Shown one piece after another: positions 1-8,418 of a DNA stretch of 46,060 nucleotides (positions within the stretch are counted from its first letter, which is position 1; each line of letters starts with the position of its first letter). The translations under genes and the position numbers were made by a program. This DNA comes from Oscillospiraceae bacterium (GTDB taxonomy: Bacteria; Bacillota; Clostridia; Oscillospirales; JAKOTC01): assembly GCA_035353335.1 (NCBI GenBank), contig DAOPZJ010000017.1, forward strand, positions 1-46,060. The letters run 5' to 3'. Under the pieces are notes generated by a model. The model did not search any database, had not been told where the DNA came from, and was given only the letters and a program-made list of their open reading frames with translations.

Positions 1-191
1 GTACCTCGTTCATCATCGCACACCGGCTCTCAACGATCAAAAACGCCGACCTGATCCTGATGGTTGACGACGGTAAGATCATCGAACAGGGCACACACAG
101 GCAACTGCTGCGCCAAAAAGGCCGTTATTACGCCCTTTACAGCCGCCAGTTTGAAAACGAAGAACAGGGCAAGATTTTCGCCCGGGCTTAA
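1..191 (+). CDS. ABC transporter ATP-binding subunit, C-terminal fragment
   Basis: Only the last 62 codons are in the window; the frame begins at base 3 and ends at TAA 189-191. The peptide opens with the H-loop/switch region (FIIAHRLSTI), followed by the D-G-K-I-I-E-Q-G-T-H segment typical of the end of an ABC nucleotide-binding domain. The tail (Y-Y-A-L-Y-x-x-Q-F) is what is usually seen in fused permease-ATPase exporters of the MsbA/multidrug type. It would couple ATP hydrolysis to export across the cytoplasmic membrane. The substrate cannot be inferred, because the membrane domain lies outside the window. Confidence 0.85.
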   Translation, partial: TSFIIAHRLSTIKNADLILMVDDGKIIEQGTHRQLLRQKGRYYALYSRQFENEEQGKIFARA

Positions 192-201
192 AAAATTAGA
201 T

Positions 202-335
202 ATGTATAACGATATCAAAAACCGTGAGACCTTTTGCAGAATCGAACCGATCAGCAAAGGTTTGTCGGGTGATGAAAAATTCGCCGTCGAAACCAATGAC
301 AGAAAAAGCTGTTGCTTCAAATAAAAACCGAATGA
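202..335 (+). pseudogene. N-terminal remnant of an aminoglycoside-phosphotransferase-like kinase, frameshifted
   Basis: An open frame from ATG 202 runs to TAA 324 and contains I-E-P-I-S-K-G-L-S-G-D-E-K-F. This resembles the first strand and glycine loop of APH/choline-kinase-like proteins, where a 'KGxSxDKK' segment is followed by 'DGxKYLLRI'. Here the frame fails at the run of five A's (303-307). Reading back one base restores K-K-L-L-L-Q-I-K before a new stop at 333-335. No further kinase sequence follows, so I read this as a truncated, frameshifted relic just downstream of the ABC transporter gene. No convincing ribosome site precedes it. A short chance frame remains possible. Confidence 0.4.
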
Positions 336-368
336 ATTCGATGCGGCTTGCGCGGACATCGAATTCAT
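332..368 (-). terminator. Rho-independent terminator of the aldo/keto reductase gene
   Basis: A perfect 12-bp inverted repeat (332-343 with 357-368) encloses a 13-base loop. On the minus strand it is followed by a T-rich run (complement of 322-330) and lies 30 bp past the stop codon at 398. Confidence 0.6.
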
Positions 369-397
369 AAAGTTGATGCTAGGTTCGGTGCATTGGT

Positions 398-1420
398 TTA
401 GTGGTGCTCGTCATAAAATTCGTCGTAATCTTTCAGCATTGCCTTTAAAAGCTCCGGCGTGTTCAGCCCGTAGGGGCAGCGCCCCTTGCATTGGCCGCAC
501 CCCAAACAGTTGTCAATCAAATGCATCTGCTTATAATATTCCTCGGTGATAAGGCGTTGATAAGGCGAGCGGCGTAAAAGCATATTCATTCGGGCGGCGT
601 TGTTAATCTCGATGCCGACGGGGCAGGGCATACAATATCCGCAGCCGCGGCAAAAAGACCCCGCGAGCTCCGCACGGTCGCGGTCTATCAAAGCCCGGAG
701 ATCTTCGGTCAGTGCTAAATCCTCGCCGTCCAACCGAACCCACTCGTCCAGTTCTTCTTCACGTTGTATGCCCCAGATCGTCGCGACATTCGGATATTGC
801 CGCATAAACGCGGCGCAGGCGCGCGCGTTGGTCAGCAGCCCGCCGGATAGCCCTTTCATTGCAATAAAACCGATGTCCAGTTCGGCGCACTGCCGTACAA
901 GTGCTGTTTCGCTCTCGGCGGCAAGGTAGCTGAAAGGGAACTGCAGCGTCTCAAAATTTCCCGATTCAACGGCCTGTTTCGCAACCGCGAACCGGTGGTT
1001 GGTGAGCCCGATATGGCGGATGTACCCCTTCCTTTTTGCTTCCAGCGCCGCGGCAAATGCGCCGTCGGGATCGTTTGGATCGGGGATCACGCCCGGGTTA
1101 TGAAACTGAAAGAGATCAATATAATCGGTTTTCAGGTGTTTCAAGCTCAGCTCGATATGTTTCGTAACCGTCTGTTTATCCGAAGCACCGCTTTTGGTTG
1201 CGATGACGATATTTTGGCGTTGTCTGCCGGCAAAAGCGTTACCGATTTTTTCTTCGCTGTCGGTGTAGCTGTTTGCGGTGTCATAAAAGTTGATGCCATA
1301 GTCGTATGCCTTGCGCAATATCTTTACCGCCTCATCCATCGGCACGCGCTGGAGCGGCAGCACGCCGAATGCGGTGCGCGTGACCATTAGTCCGGTTCTT
1401 CCCAAACGGAATTTTTCCAC
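398..1420 (-). CDS. Aldo/keto reductase with C-terminal 4Fe-4S ferredoxin-type motifs
   Basis: This 340-residue protein has an N-terminal aldo/keto reductase barrel with the family tetrad visible as D47, Y52, K76 and H107, so NAD(P)H-dependent carbonyl reduction is expected. The C-terminal part carries two cysteine clusters, C257/C260/C263/C266 and C305/C308/C311/C315. These are the pattern of two [4Fe-4S] clusters found in a common clostridial subfamily and suggest electron exchange with ferredoxin. The start is GTG (1418-1420), preceded by AAGAAAGAGG at about 10 bases. The substrate is unknown. A consensus promoter and a hairpin terminator bracket it as a single-gene unit. Confidence 0.9.
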   Translation of the reverse strand: MEKFRLGRTGLMVTRTAFGVLPLQRVPMDEAVKILRKAYDYGINFYDTANSYTDSEEKIGNAFAGRQRQNIVIATKSGASDKQTVTKHIELSLKHLKTDYIDLFQFHNPGVIPDPNDPDGAFAAALEAKRKGYIRHIGLTNHRFAVAKQAVESGNFETLQFPFSYLAAESETALVRQCAELDIGFIAMKGLSGGLLTNARACAAFMRQYPNVATIWGIQREEELDEWVRLDGEDLALTEDLRALIDRDRAELAGSFCRGCGYCMPCPVGIEINNAARMNMLLRRSPYQRLITEEYYKQMHLIDNCLGCGQCKGRCPYGLNTPELLKAMLKDYDEFYDEHH

Positions 1421-1476
1421 GATAAAAAGTCCTCTTTCTTGTTTTTACAACCGGCGTAAATACGTCAGCTAGATTT

Positions 1477-1505
1477 ATTATAACGAAAAACTTCAACGGT
1501 TTCAA
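1477..1505 (-). promoter_or_regulatory. Vegetative promoter of the aldo/keto reductase gene
   Basis: On the minus strand TTGAAA (1500-1505) and TATAAT (1477-1482) are separated by 17 bp, about 55 bp ahead of the GTG start. A 10-bp inverted pair, GTAAATACGT at 1456-1465 and its complement at 1534-1543, brackets this region and could be operator half-sites. Confidence 0.7.
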
Positions 1506-1578
1506 TAAAAAGGAGCGAGAACGGTATGCCGAAACGTATTTACCCTTGTAAATAAAGAAAAAAGAGGTAAAAAATTAT

Positions 1579-2229
1579 ATGGAAAAAATGAATGAATTCT
1601 TTGCCGCACGCGTAGACAGTTATGAAGAACATATGCTCTCAGGCGTCGAAGGGAGCAAAGAGGCCTATATCAAGATGGCGCAGCTGCTCCCGAAGTCTTG
1701 CAAAAATCTGCTCGACCTCGGCTGCGGCACCGGCTTGGAACTGGACGAAATCTTCAAGTTATTTCCCGATCTCGATGTTATCGGAATCGACCTCACGCAG
1801 GAAATGCTCGATAAACTGATGCAAAAGCATCCCGACAAGCATCTCAATCTGATCTGCGGCAGTTATTTCGACGTCGACCTCGGCAAATCCGAATATGACT
1901 GCGCGGTCTCGTTTCAGACCCTGCATCATTTTTCGCATGAGATCAAAATCGGACTGTATCGCAAGCTCATAGATGCTCTTAAACCGGGCAGCTGCTATAT
2001 CGAATGCGACTATATGGTCGAAACGCAAGAGGAAGAAGACCTGTACTATTCCGAGAACGCGCGTAAGCGAAAAGAGCAGGGCATCCCGGACGGAGAGTTT
2101 TACCATTACGATACGCCCTGCACGGTGCAAAATCAAATCGAAATGCTCCGAACCGCCGGATTTAAACATGTAGAAATGGTATTTCGCATCAGCTGCACGA
2201 CCATTTTGGCCGCCGAAAATTTAATTTAG
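1579..2229 (+). CDS. Class I SAM-dependent methyltransferase
   Basis: The 216-residue protein has the Rossmann-type SAM-binding motif I (LDLGCGTG, residues 45-52), an acidic motif II (VIGIDLT) and an SFQTLHHF segment at the usual motif IV position. This is the methyltransferase type-11/12/25 layout with no accessory domain. The target molecule (small metabolite, lipid or protein) cannot be told from sequence. The ATG has AAAGAGG about 9 bases upstream. It is transcribed away from the aldo/keto reductase gene, and no clear terminator follows it. Confidence 0.85.
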   Translation: MEKMNEFFAARVDSYEEHMLSGVEGSKEAYIKMAQLLPKSCKNLLDLGCGTGLELDEIFKLFPDLDVIGIDLTQEMLDKLMQKHPDKHLNLICGSYFDVDLGKSEYDCAVSFQTLHHFSHEIKIGLYRKLIDALKPGSCYIECDYMVETQEEEDLYYSENARKRKEQGIPDGEFYHYDTPCTVQNQIEMLRTAGFKHVEMVFRISCTTILAAENLI

Positions 2230-2289
2230 TAGTTTTTATAAACAATTGCCAATGAATAGTAAAGTGATTTTATGAAAGGAGTGAGAAGC

Positions 2290-2400
2290 ATGATCAACAT
2301 TTCCTATGCCGCGATCTGCGTCGGCTTTGTGAATGATGTGCTCCATGCAGGGTCTGTCAAGCAGACGGCGAGACCTGTATGGAGCGTAAAAACGGTGTAA
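2290..2400 (+). CDS. Possible 36-residue small protein in the 2.23-2.49 kb gap
   Basis: The 260-base gap between the two methyltransferase genes contains a short frame (ATG 2290, TAA 2400) with a strong AAAGGAGTG ribosome site 7 bases upstream. An in-frame ATG at 2272 is also present but lacks its own site. The peptide starts M-I-N-I-S-Y and ends V-K-T-V. It has one cysteine and no recognisable domain. I see no promoter or terminator of its own. It may be a chance frame, a leader peptide or a decayed gene end. Confidence 0.25.
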   Translation: MINISYAAICVGFVNDVLHAGSVKQTARPVWSVKTV

Positions 2401-2489
2401 TTCTAAGTAATTTCGTCTTAGTCTTGCCGTCGTGTTTACCGACTCTGCATCCTTAAACCACAAAAACGATTAAGGAAGCGGGTCACATT

Positions 2490-3224
2490 ATGACAAACAC
2501 AAACACAATCAAACTCAAAGCATATAAAAAAGATTTCGATTATTCCTACACCTCCGACGCGTTTGCCACCAATGAGCTGCTAAAAACGCGTCCGGAACTT
2601 CTCGGTTGTGTCTATGTCCATTCCGAATATCGGGACACCGACGGCATCACCGCACTGTGTAAAGCCCAACAGGTTCCCTGTATTCAATCGGACAAGGCGT
2701 TTTCGAGCGTCAATCAAAAAGAAAACAGTTATATCCTCGGTGTTTTTCGCAAATACGAGAGTACTCTTTCGGACAGCGAACCCCATGTCGTACTGGTCAA
2801 CTCATCCGATATGGGTAATCTGGGCACGATCATCCGAACGATTATCGGCATGAACGTGAAAAACCTCGTGGTGATCGAACCCGCCGCCGACATTTGGAAC
2901 CCCAAAACGGTGCGGGCCAGCATGGGCGCGCTGTTTCATATCCGTCATGCGTCATTCAACGGTTTCGAAGAATACGCCGAGGCCTATCCGAATCACATGT
3001 TGTTTCCGTTTATGTTAGACGGAGAATTTTCCCCAGAAGAGACGCCGTCCTGCGGTCTGTTCTCACTCGTGTTCGGAAACGAAGCGACAGGATTGGACGC
3101 GAATTTCAAGCAACTCGGTCACAGCGTCAAAATCCCGTTAACCGACCGGATCGACTCGTTCAATCTAGCCTCTGCGGTCAGCATCGGCACCTACATCTTC
3201 GCCCGTAAAAACGGATTGATCTAA
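2490..3224 (+). CDS. SpoU/TrmH-family RNA 2'-O-methyltransferase
   Basis: This 244-residue SPOUT protein shows the three SpoU motifs in order: motif 1 (NSSDMGNLGTIIRT, 104-117), motif 2 (FGNEATGLD, 195-203) and motif 3 (IPLTDRIDSFNLASAVSI, 215-232), which build the trefoil-knot SAM site. The roughly 95-residue N-terminal region resembles the substrate-binding part of such enzymes. It is expected to methylate a ribose 2'-OH in tRNA or rRNA; which nucleotide is not predictable. The start ATG has GGAAGCGG upstream. A hairpin terminator follows directly. Confidence 0.85.
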   Translation: MTNTNTIKLKAYKKDFDYSYTSDAFATNELLKTRPELLGCVYVHSEYRDTDGITALCKAQQVPCIQSDKAFSSVNQKENSYILGVFRKYESTLSDSEPHVVLVNSSDMGNLGTIIRTIIGMNVKNLVVIEPAADIWNPKTVRASMGALFHIRHASFNGFEEYAEAYPNHMLFPFMLDGEFSPEETPSCGLFSLVFGNEATGLDANFKQLGHSVKIPLTDRIDSFNLASAVSIGTYIFARKNGLI

Positions 3225-3238
3225 AGAAATTGTCATCA

Positions 3239-3268
3239 AATCGGCCCAAACATTCGTTCGGGCCGATT
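3239..3268. terminator. Hairpin terminator between convergent genes
   Basis: AATCGGCCC (3239-3247) pairs perfectly with GGGCCGATT (3260-3268) around a 12-base loop. It lies between the stop of the RNA methyltransferase gene (3224) and the stop of the epimerase gene (3284). The T tract on the plus side is interrupted, so termination strength is uncertain. Confidence 0.6.
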
Positions 3269-3283
3269 GCCTTTATTGAACCG

Positions 3284-4291
3284 TCAAACCTTTGCGGTGA
3301 CTCTATCTTTTACTGCTTTGTTTTCATACAACCATTTCGCAGAATCGGTGAGGGTCTCAACTGCGCTTCGCGGGGAATAGCCGAGTTCGGTTTGAGCTTT
3401 GGTGATATTGTAATTGCAGTTGGAATTCAGCGTTTTGAGGGCAAATCGGGAAAACACCGGCTTTTTGCTGCGCACTTTGTAATAGAGCACACCGAGCTCG
3501 GAAAAGGCGTTCACAAACCAAAGAGGCAATTTTATCGGAATATTACGCCCGTAAAGCGGCGATAAAATCTCGAAAAGCTGAGTCACTGATACAACTTCTC
3601 CACCCAAGATATAGCCGTTTCCGAACTCAGATTTTTCAGCGATTTGTATCACTGCCTGCGCCACATCGCGGACATCGACAAAATTATAACACCCCTTAAC
3701 CCGTGCCAATGTTTTGTTTGTAATAAAATCTAAAATCACTTGTCCGACATTTGAAATCTTGTAATCATACGGCCCGATCACTGCGGTAGGGTAGGCCACC
3801 GAGGCGTTTAATTTACCGTCTTTGGCAAGATCGAGAACATATTCGGTCGCCATTGCCTTGGATTTTCCGTAGATACCTTCGAGTTTTTCGGGATAAAAAG
3901 CACTGGGCTCGGTGATGGGTAAATTGGCATCGGGTTTGTAAATCGCATCCACGCTGCTTATGTAGACGAGCTTTTTTACTTGTTTTCGCACACAGATATC
4001 GGCGAGGATTTTCGTCCCTTCGAAATTGACCCGCATGACTTCTTCGGCATCCTCGTCGGTGATGGCGATCATACCCGCGCAGTGAATCACAATATCGTCT
4101 GCGGTCAGCAGCCGGTCGAGAAAATCCGGGTCGCAGAAACTGCCGACCGCGAGTTCTGCGTCGAGTCCCGCAATCGCTTCGTCGTCGTTTCGGCGCACGA
4201 CTAAAATGACATCTTGATGGACGCCGCAGAGAATTCTCGCGACGTTGTTTCCGATATGTCCGGTTGCGCCGGTGACGACGAATCTGCTCAT
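3284..4291 (-). CDS. NAD-dependent epimerase/dehydratase (extended SDR)
   Basis: The 335-residue protein has the extended short-chain dehydrogenase layout: nucleotide-binding GATGHIG (8-14), a serine pair at 112-113 after the central sheet, and catalytic Y141-xxx-K145 (YGKSK). The NFVDVRDVA segment further on is typical of dihydroflavonol-reductase or sugar epimerase relatives. The substrate is not predictable. Its ATG overlaps the mutS2 stop by four bases (ATGA, 4288-4291), so translation is probably coupled and the gene is the last member of the phoH-mutS2 operon. Its link to that operon's DNA and ribosome functions is unclear. Confidence 0.85.
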   Translation of the reverse strand: MSRFVVTGATGHIGNNVARILCGVHQDVILVVRRNDDEAIAGLDAELAVGSFCDPDFLDRLLTADDIVIHCAGMIAITDEDAEEVMRVNFEGTKILADICVRKQVKKLVYISSVDAIYKPDANLPITEPSAFYPEKLEGIYGKSKAMATEYVLDLAKDGKLNASVAYPTAVIGPYDYKISNVGQVILDFITNKTLARVKGCYNFVDVRDVAQAVIQIAEKSEFGNGYILGGEVVSVTQLFEILSPLYGRNIPIKLPLWFVNAFSELGVLYYKVRSKKPVFSRFALKTLNSNCNYNITKAQTELGYSPRSAVETLTDSAKWLYENKAVKDRVTAKV

Positions 4292-6672
4292 TTGAGTTCG
4301 ACGACGGTCACACCGTCTTCCCCTTCTCCGTATTTTCCGAGCCGGAAGCTCCTGACATTCGGGTGATCTTTTAATAATTCATGCGTTGCACGCCGAAGCG
4401 TTCCGGTGCCTTTGCCGTGGATAATAGTAACCGTGGAAAGGTGATTGATTACCGCGTCGTCGATAAATTGTTCGACAATCGGCATGGCTTCCACTAATTC
4501 CATGTGTCGGATCATCACGCTGGTCTCGACCGAGCGGTCGGCCCGTGAGACACCCGAAAAACTTACATGTCCGTCATCTTTTCGCCTGAGCTTTTTATCA
4601 ACAAGCCGGATTCGATTTTTTGCCACCTTGACCTTGCCCATGCCGATATCAACCGTGATTTTGCCTTTTCCTTCGGTGACTTCAACAACGGTACCATCCT
4701 TGTCGAAGTCGGGCAGATAAACGGCGTCGCCGACAGCAAGCGGGCGGGGCAGGGCGTAGTTTTCATCATAACGCGGTTTTTGCACCGGGTCGGCAATCTG
4801 CTCCATCTTTTTAATCTGGCTTGCGATCTCGTCTTTTGCGCGGCGGGCAAGTTCGTCGGGCTTGCTCTTATCCTCTTTACGGATAGCCTCGATCTCTTTT
4901 ATCAGGCGATCATATTCAAAGCGCAGTGATTGGATGATGCGCAGTTGGTCGGCGCGTTGGCGCTCAAGCTCCTTGTCAAAATCGGCCTGCGCCTTCCTGA
5001 GTGCGCGGTCGTGGTTTTGCTTTTCGAGTTCGGCTTCGCGGCGGAGACGGCTCATCTCTTCGCTGTCGTTTTCAAGCTTTTGACGCTCGGTCTCGAGCTG
5101 TCGCATCACATTGTCGAGCTCAAGGGTCTTTTTGTCCATGACTTCTTTGGCGCGCTCGATGATTGAATCGCTGACGCCGAGTCGCGTTGAGATAGCGAAT
5201 GCATTGGAGCTGCCCGGCACGCCGATCAACAATTTATAAGTCGGTTTTAAAGTCGCCACATCGAATTCGCAGCAGCCGTTGATCACGCCGGGATTGGTAA
5301 TGGCATATTGTTTGAGTTCGGCGTAGTGGGTTGTCGCGACGATCTTTGCGCCTTTTTTGCGCAAGTCCTCCAAAATCGAAACAGCAAGAGCAGCGCCCTC
5401 CGCAGGGTCGGTTCCCGCGCCGAGTTCGTCGAGCAGTACCAAGCTCTTACAAGTGGCTTGTTCGAGTATTGAAACTATATTCGTCGTATGCGCGGAAAAT
5501 GTGGAAAGCGACTGTTCGATGCTCTGTTCATCGCCGATATCGGCTAAAATCTTGTCAAACCAACTGATTTTGCTGTGTTCAGCCGCCGGTATCATCATTC
5601 CGCAGCCTGCCATCATACAGAAAAGTCCGACAGTTTTCAATACGACCGTTTTGCCGCCGGTGTTCGGTCCGGTGATGACCAGCGTATCAAAATCATCGCC
5701 GAGCCGCACATCGACCGGGACGACGATTTTTTTATCAATCAAAGGATGGCGTGCTTTTTTGATGTCAATGAGCCCGTCGTCGCCAAAGTCGGGCAGATAG
5801 CCGTTCATTGCAATACCGAGTTCGGATTTGGCGAAGATCACTTCCAATTTGACGGCGGCTTCGCAGCTCTGAATCAAATCATCGGCGCAGTCCCCGCAAA
5901 GACCGGAGAGTTCGGCAAGAATCCGTTCGATTTCGATCTGTTCTTTGCTTTCGAGAATCCGAACCTCGTTGTTGGCCTCGACCACCGCAGCCGGCTCGAT
6001 AAAAAGGGTCGCGCCGCTTGCCGATACGCCGTGCACAAGTCCGGGAATATTCGTGCGGCACTCGGCTTTGACCGGCACCACAAACCTGCCGTCGCGCATC
6101 ATGATGACTTGTTCCTGTAAGTATTTCGAATTGCCCGAGGAAGTGATCATACCGTTTAAACGGGTACGGACATTGTCTTGTGCGGTACGCATTTTTCGGC
6201 GGATATTGGCCAGTTCCGGGCTTGCTCCGTCGGAAAGGGTTTCCTCGTTGGCAACAGAGGTCTCAATCCGATCTTCAACATCTTTGTGGCTTTTCAGGGA
6301 AGAGAACAGCCGATCCAGAATGGTCTCAGTTTCGCCGCAGTTGCGCCGATAAATGATAAGAGTGCGCACTACGCGCATTGAAGCCGAAATCAACAATAGT
6401 TCGCGAATGGAAAGCGAACCGCCTGCTGAGGCGCGTTTCAATAAATCTGCGCGAAGAGACAACCCGTAAAAAGAAGGCGCTCCGAGCTTTAAAGACATCT
6501 CGTAAGCGCTGTCGGTCTGCTCTATCATCAGTTTTCCGGTCTCAAAGTCGCCGCAGGGCAACAAAGCAAGCGCCGCTTCCTTGGCTTCGGCGCTGGAACA
6601 TTTTCCGGCGAGCATTCCGGTGATTTTATCGAATTCAAGAATTCGACTCTGTTTTTGTATGTTGTATATCAT
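4288..6672 (-). CDS. mutS2: Endonuclease MutS2 / ribosome rescue ATPase
   Basis: I place the start at ATG 6670-6672, with GAGGAG 7 bases upstream, giving 794 residues, close to the usual 780-790. An in-frame start further upstream would add 39 residues unlike the family and lie deep inside recO. Visible parts are the MutS-like clamp/lever region, Walker A (GPNTGGKT, 335-342), the ABC signature (LSTFSAHT, about 390-397), Walker B (LVLLDELG, 411-418), a long charged coiled coil (about 480-600) and a C-terminal Smr nuclease domain with HGKGTGTLR (752-760). MutS2 lacks the mismatch-reading domain. Known roles are recombination suppression and splitting of collided ribosomes. It overlaps recO by 38 bp. 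Confidence 0.95.
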   Translation of the reverse strand: MIYNIQKQSRILEFDKITGMLAGKCSSAEAKEAALALLPCGDFETGKLMIEQTDSAYEMSLKLGAPSFYGLSLRADLLKRASAGGSLSIRELLLISASMRVVRTLIIYRRNCGETETILDRLFSSLKSHKDVEDRIETSVANEETLSDGASPELANIRRKMRTAQDNVRTRLNGMITSSGNSKYLQEQVIMMRDGRFVVPVKAECRTNIPGLVHGVSASGATLFIEPAAVVEANNEVRILESKEQIEIERILAELSGLCGDCADDLIQSCEAAVKLEVIFAKSELGIAMNGYLPDFGDDGLIDIKKARHPLIDKKIVVPVDVRLGDDFDTLVITGPNTGGKTVVLKTVGLFCMMAGCGMMIPAAEHSKISWFDKILADIGDEQSIEQSLSTFSAHTTNIVSILEQATCKSLVLLDELGAGTDPAEGAALAVSILEDLRKKGAKIVATTHYAELKQYAITNPGVINGCCEFDVATLKPTYKLLIGVPGSSNAFAISTRLGVSDSIIERAKEVMDKKTLELDNVMRQLETERQKLENDSEEMSRLRREAELEKQNHDRALRKAQADFDKELERQRADQLRIIQSLRFEYDRLIKEIEAIRKEDKSKPDELARRAKDEIASQIKKMEQIADPVQKPRYDENYALPRPLAVGDAVYLPDFDKDGTVVEVTEGKGKITVDIGMGKVKVAKNRIRLVDKKLRRKDDGHVSFSGVSRADRSVETSVMIRHMELVEAMPIVEQFIDDAVINHLSTVTIIHGKGTGTLRRATHELLKDHPNVRSFRLGKYGEGEDGVTVVELK

Positions 6673-7420
6673 TGATACTCTCCTCAAACTCCAAAAGGGA
6701 GTTATAATAATCAAGCGCGGGGAGCTTCGCGTCGATGTAATATCGAATATAATATTCCGCAAGACGGGAAAAGCCCTCGGCGGCTTCACCCGTCAGTGTA
6801 AATGAAAACAGTCCTTTGGTATCATCGCCGATTGAAGCGCAAACCGCTTTTATTATCGGGGAACTGACCGCAACCGCACCAGCATGGGCAGCAGCGCATT
6901 TTTCACAGTATCCGCCGCCGTCCGCGACCGAAAATACCTTGATTTCAGAACTTTCGCAGCAGGCACAACGCTCAATTTCGGGTCTCCACCCGGCCAAAGC
7001 CGCAATTCGAAACTCCATCACGGCCTTGAGCAGCCGGATATCGCGCTTTTTGCCCGCAAGCAGGAACAACATATTTCCGAATAACGCATATAAAGAGGGG
7101 TCAACCTCACCCGAAAACACAGTCAGAATCAATTGTGCGATATACCCGGCAAGACAGTAGCTTTTTAATGACATCCGAAGTTCGAAAAATTGCTCCGTGA
7201 TCTCGGCATCGTCAAGCGTATATCCCCCGGACGCGGCAAATAAGTCCATTTTTGAAAGCACAAAGGGCTCGGTTGCGGCGCAGAGTTTGTTTCGGGGATT
7301 ACGTGCTCCGGCGGCATAAGCACGCAATAATTGGCCGTCCTCGCATATAATCCGAATCAAACGGTCGGACTCTCTGCGGTTTTCGGCAGTCAGAACGATT
7401 GCGCCGACGGTCCGTTTCAT
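6635..7420 (-). CDS. recO: DNA repair protein RecO
   Basis: The 261-residue protein has an N-terminal OB-fold region (starting M-K-R-T-V-G-A-I-V-L) and a helical C-terminal half with a four-cysteine zinc site, C152-xx-C155 and C172-xx-C175, as in Gram-positive RecO. RecO helps load RecA onto SSB-coated single-stranded DNA together with RecR. AAGAAAGGAAA lies ahead of the ATG. It follows era, the usual Firmicutes order, and its 3' end overlaps the start of mutS2. Confidence 0.92.
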   Translation of the reverse strand: MKRTVGAIVLTAENRRESDRLIRIICEDGQLLRAYAAGARNPRNKLCAATEPFVLSKMDLFAASGGYTLDDAEITEQFFELRMSLKSYCLAGYIAQLILTVFSGEVDPSLYALFGNMLFLLAGKKRDIRLLKAVMEFRIAALAGWRPEIERCACCESSEIKVFSVADGGGYCEKCAAAHAGAVAVSSPIIKAVCASIGDDTKGLFSFTLTGEAAEGFSRLAEYYIRYYIDAKLPALDYYNSLLEFEESINDIQHTKTESNS

Positions 7421-7471
7421 GAAAAGAATTTTCCTTTCTTGCCCCGAAGCTTGAAACGTATTTTCAAGTAT

Positions 7472-8380
7472 TTAACCCTCAAAATTTAAGCCGAAGTTTT
7501 TAATCAACGCTTCATTTTCCCGCCAGTCGGGTTTGACTTTGACCCAGAGTTCTAAAGTGACAGAGACGCCGAAAAACTGTTTCAGTGTGTTCTGCGCAGA
7601 TTTACGAATTTGTTTCAGCATCTGCCCGTTTTTGCCGATCAGCATGCCCTTGTGGCTTTCGCGCTCGCAATAGATATTGGCATCGGCGTCGATACCCTCG
7701 GGCGTCTCTTCAAAGCGCTCGATGACTACCGCAATACCATGCGGAACTTCCTGCTGCATGAATATCAAAATCTGCTCCCGGATGTATTCGGCGCAAATTA
7801 CACGTTCCGGTTGATCGGTCAGTTCCTCGGGATCGTAAAGAAACGGGCCCGGCTTTGCTAACTTAGAAACGGCAGTGAGAATATCTTTCACCCCATAACC
7901 GGTGACGGCACTTACAGGGAGAATCTCGTTGAAAAGATACAATTTCGAAAAGACATCCATCTGAGGAATCATCAGCTCTTTTTGTTTCAAGAGGTCGATC
8001 TTATTAATCACCAGAATAGCGGGGAGCTTTTGCTTTTTCAGATTTTCGATAACTGAGATCTCGGCGGGCTTGGGCTTCTTTCCGGCTTCCACCACTAAAA
8101 TCACGATATCGCTGCCCGAAGCGGCGTTTTGTATGCTCTTGACCATGTTGCGCGAGAGCGCGTCCTTGGGCAGCAGCAACCCCGGTGTATCAGTAAAGGC
8201 GATTTGGATGTTGTTATCGGTGTGAATACCTAAAATAGTTGTACGGGTCGTCTGGGGCTTTGGTGTGACAATGGCGACTTTTTGACCGAGTATGTTATTC
8301 AAAAGCGAAGATTTGCCCACATTCGGCGCTCCCGTGATGCAGGCAAAAGCAAATTTCGTTTCAGTTTGCTGTTCATTCAT
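7472..8380 (-). CDS. era: GTPase Era
   Basis: This 302-residue GTPase carries G1 GAPNVGKS (17-24), the Era-specific switch PQTTRTT (42-48), G3 DTPG (64-67), G4 NKID (126-129) and a C-terminal KH RNA-binding domain with the GKNG loop (about residue 250). Era binds the 3' end of 16S rRNA and checks 30S maturation at the ribosome. GAGGATG precedes the ATG. It sits between ybeY and recO as in many Firmicutes, although the dgkA and cdd genes often found in this cluster are absent. Confidence 0.95.
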   Translation of the reverse strand: MNEQQTETKFAFACITGAPNVGKSSLLNNILGQKVAIVTPKPQTTRTTILGIHTDNNIQIAFTDTPGLLLPKDALSRNMVKSIQNAASGSDIVILVVEAGKKPKPAEISVIENLKKQKLPAILVINKIDLLKQKELMIPQMDVFSKLYLFNEILPVSAVTGYGVKDILTAVSKLAKPGPFLYDPEELTDQPERVICAEYIREQILIFMQQEVPHGIAVVIERFEETPEGIDADANIYCERESHKGMLIGKNGQMLKQIRKSAQNTLKQFFGVSVTLELWVKVKPDWRENEALIKNFGLNFEG

Positions 8381-8418
8381 TTTATAATCATCCTCATAAA
8401 TAGTAAAAGGTTTGCCTT

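Noticed and set aside
1511..1559. A tiny 8-codon frame with AAAGGAG ahead of the methyltransferase gene
   Set aside because: Too short to judge and without promoter or conserved features; may be a leader peptide, but there is no supporting structure.
6672..6789. Longer MutS2 N-terminus starting at 6789
   Set aside because: The extra 39 residues lie fully inside recO in another frame, do not resemble the family, and a GAGGAG site exists for ATG 6672.
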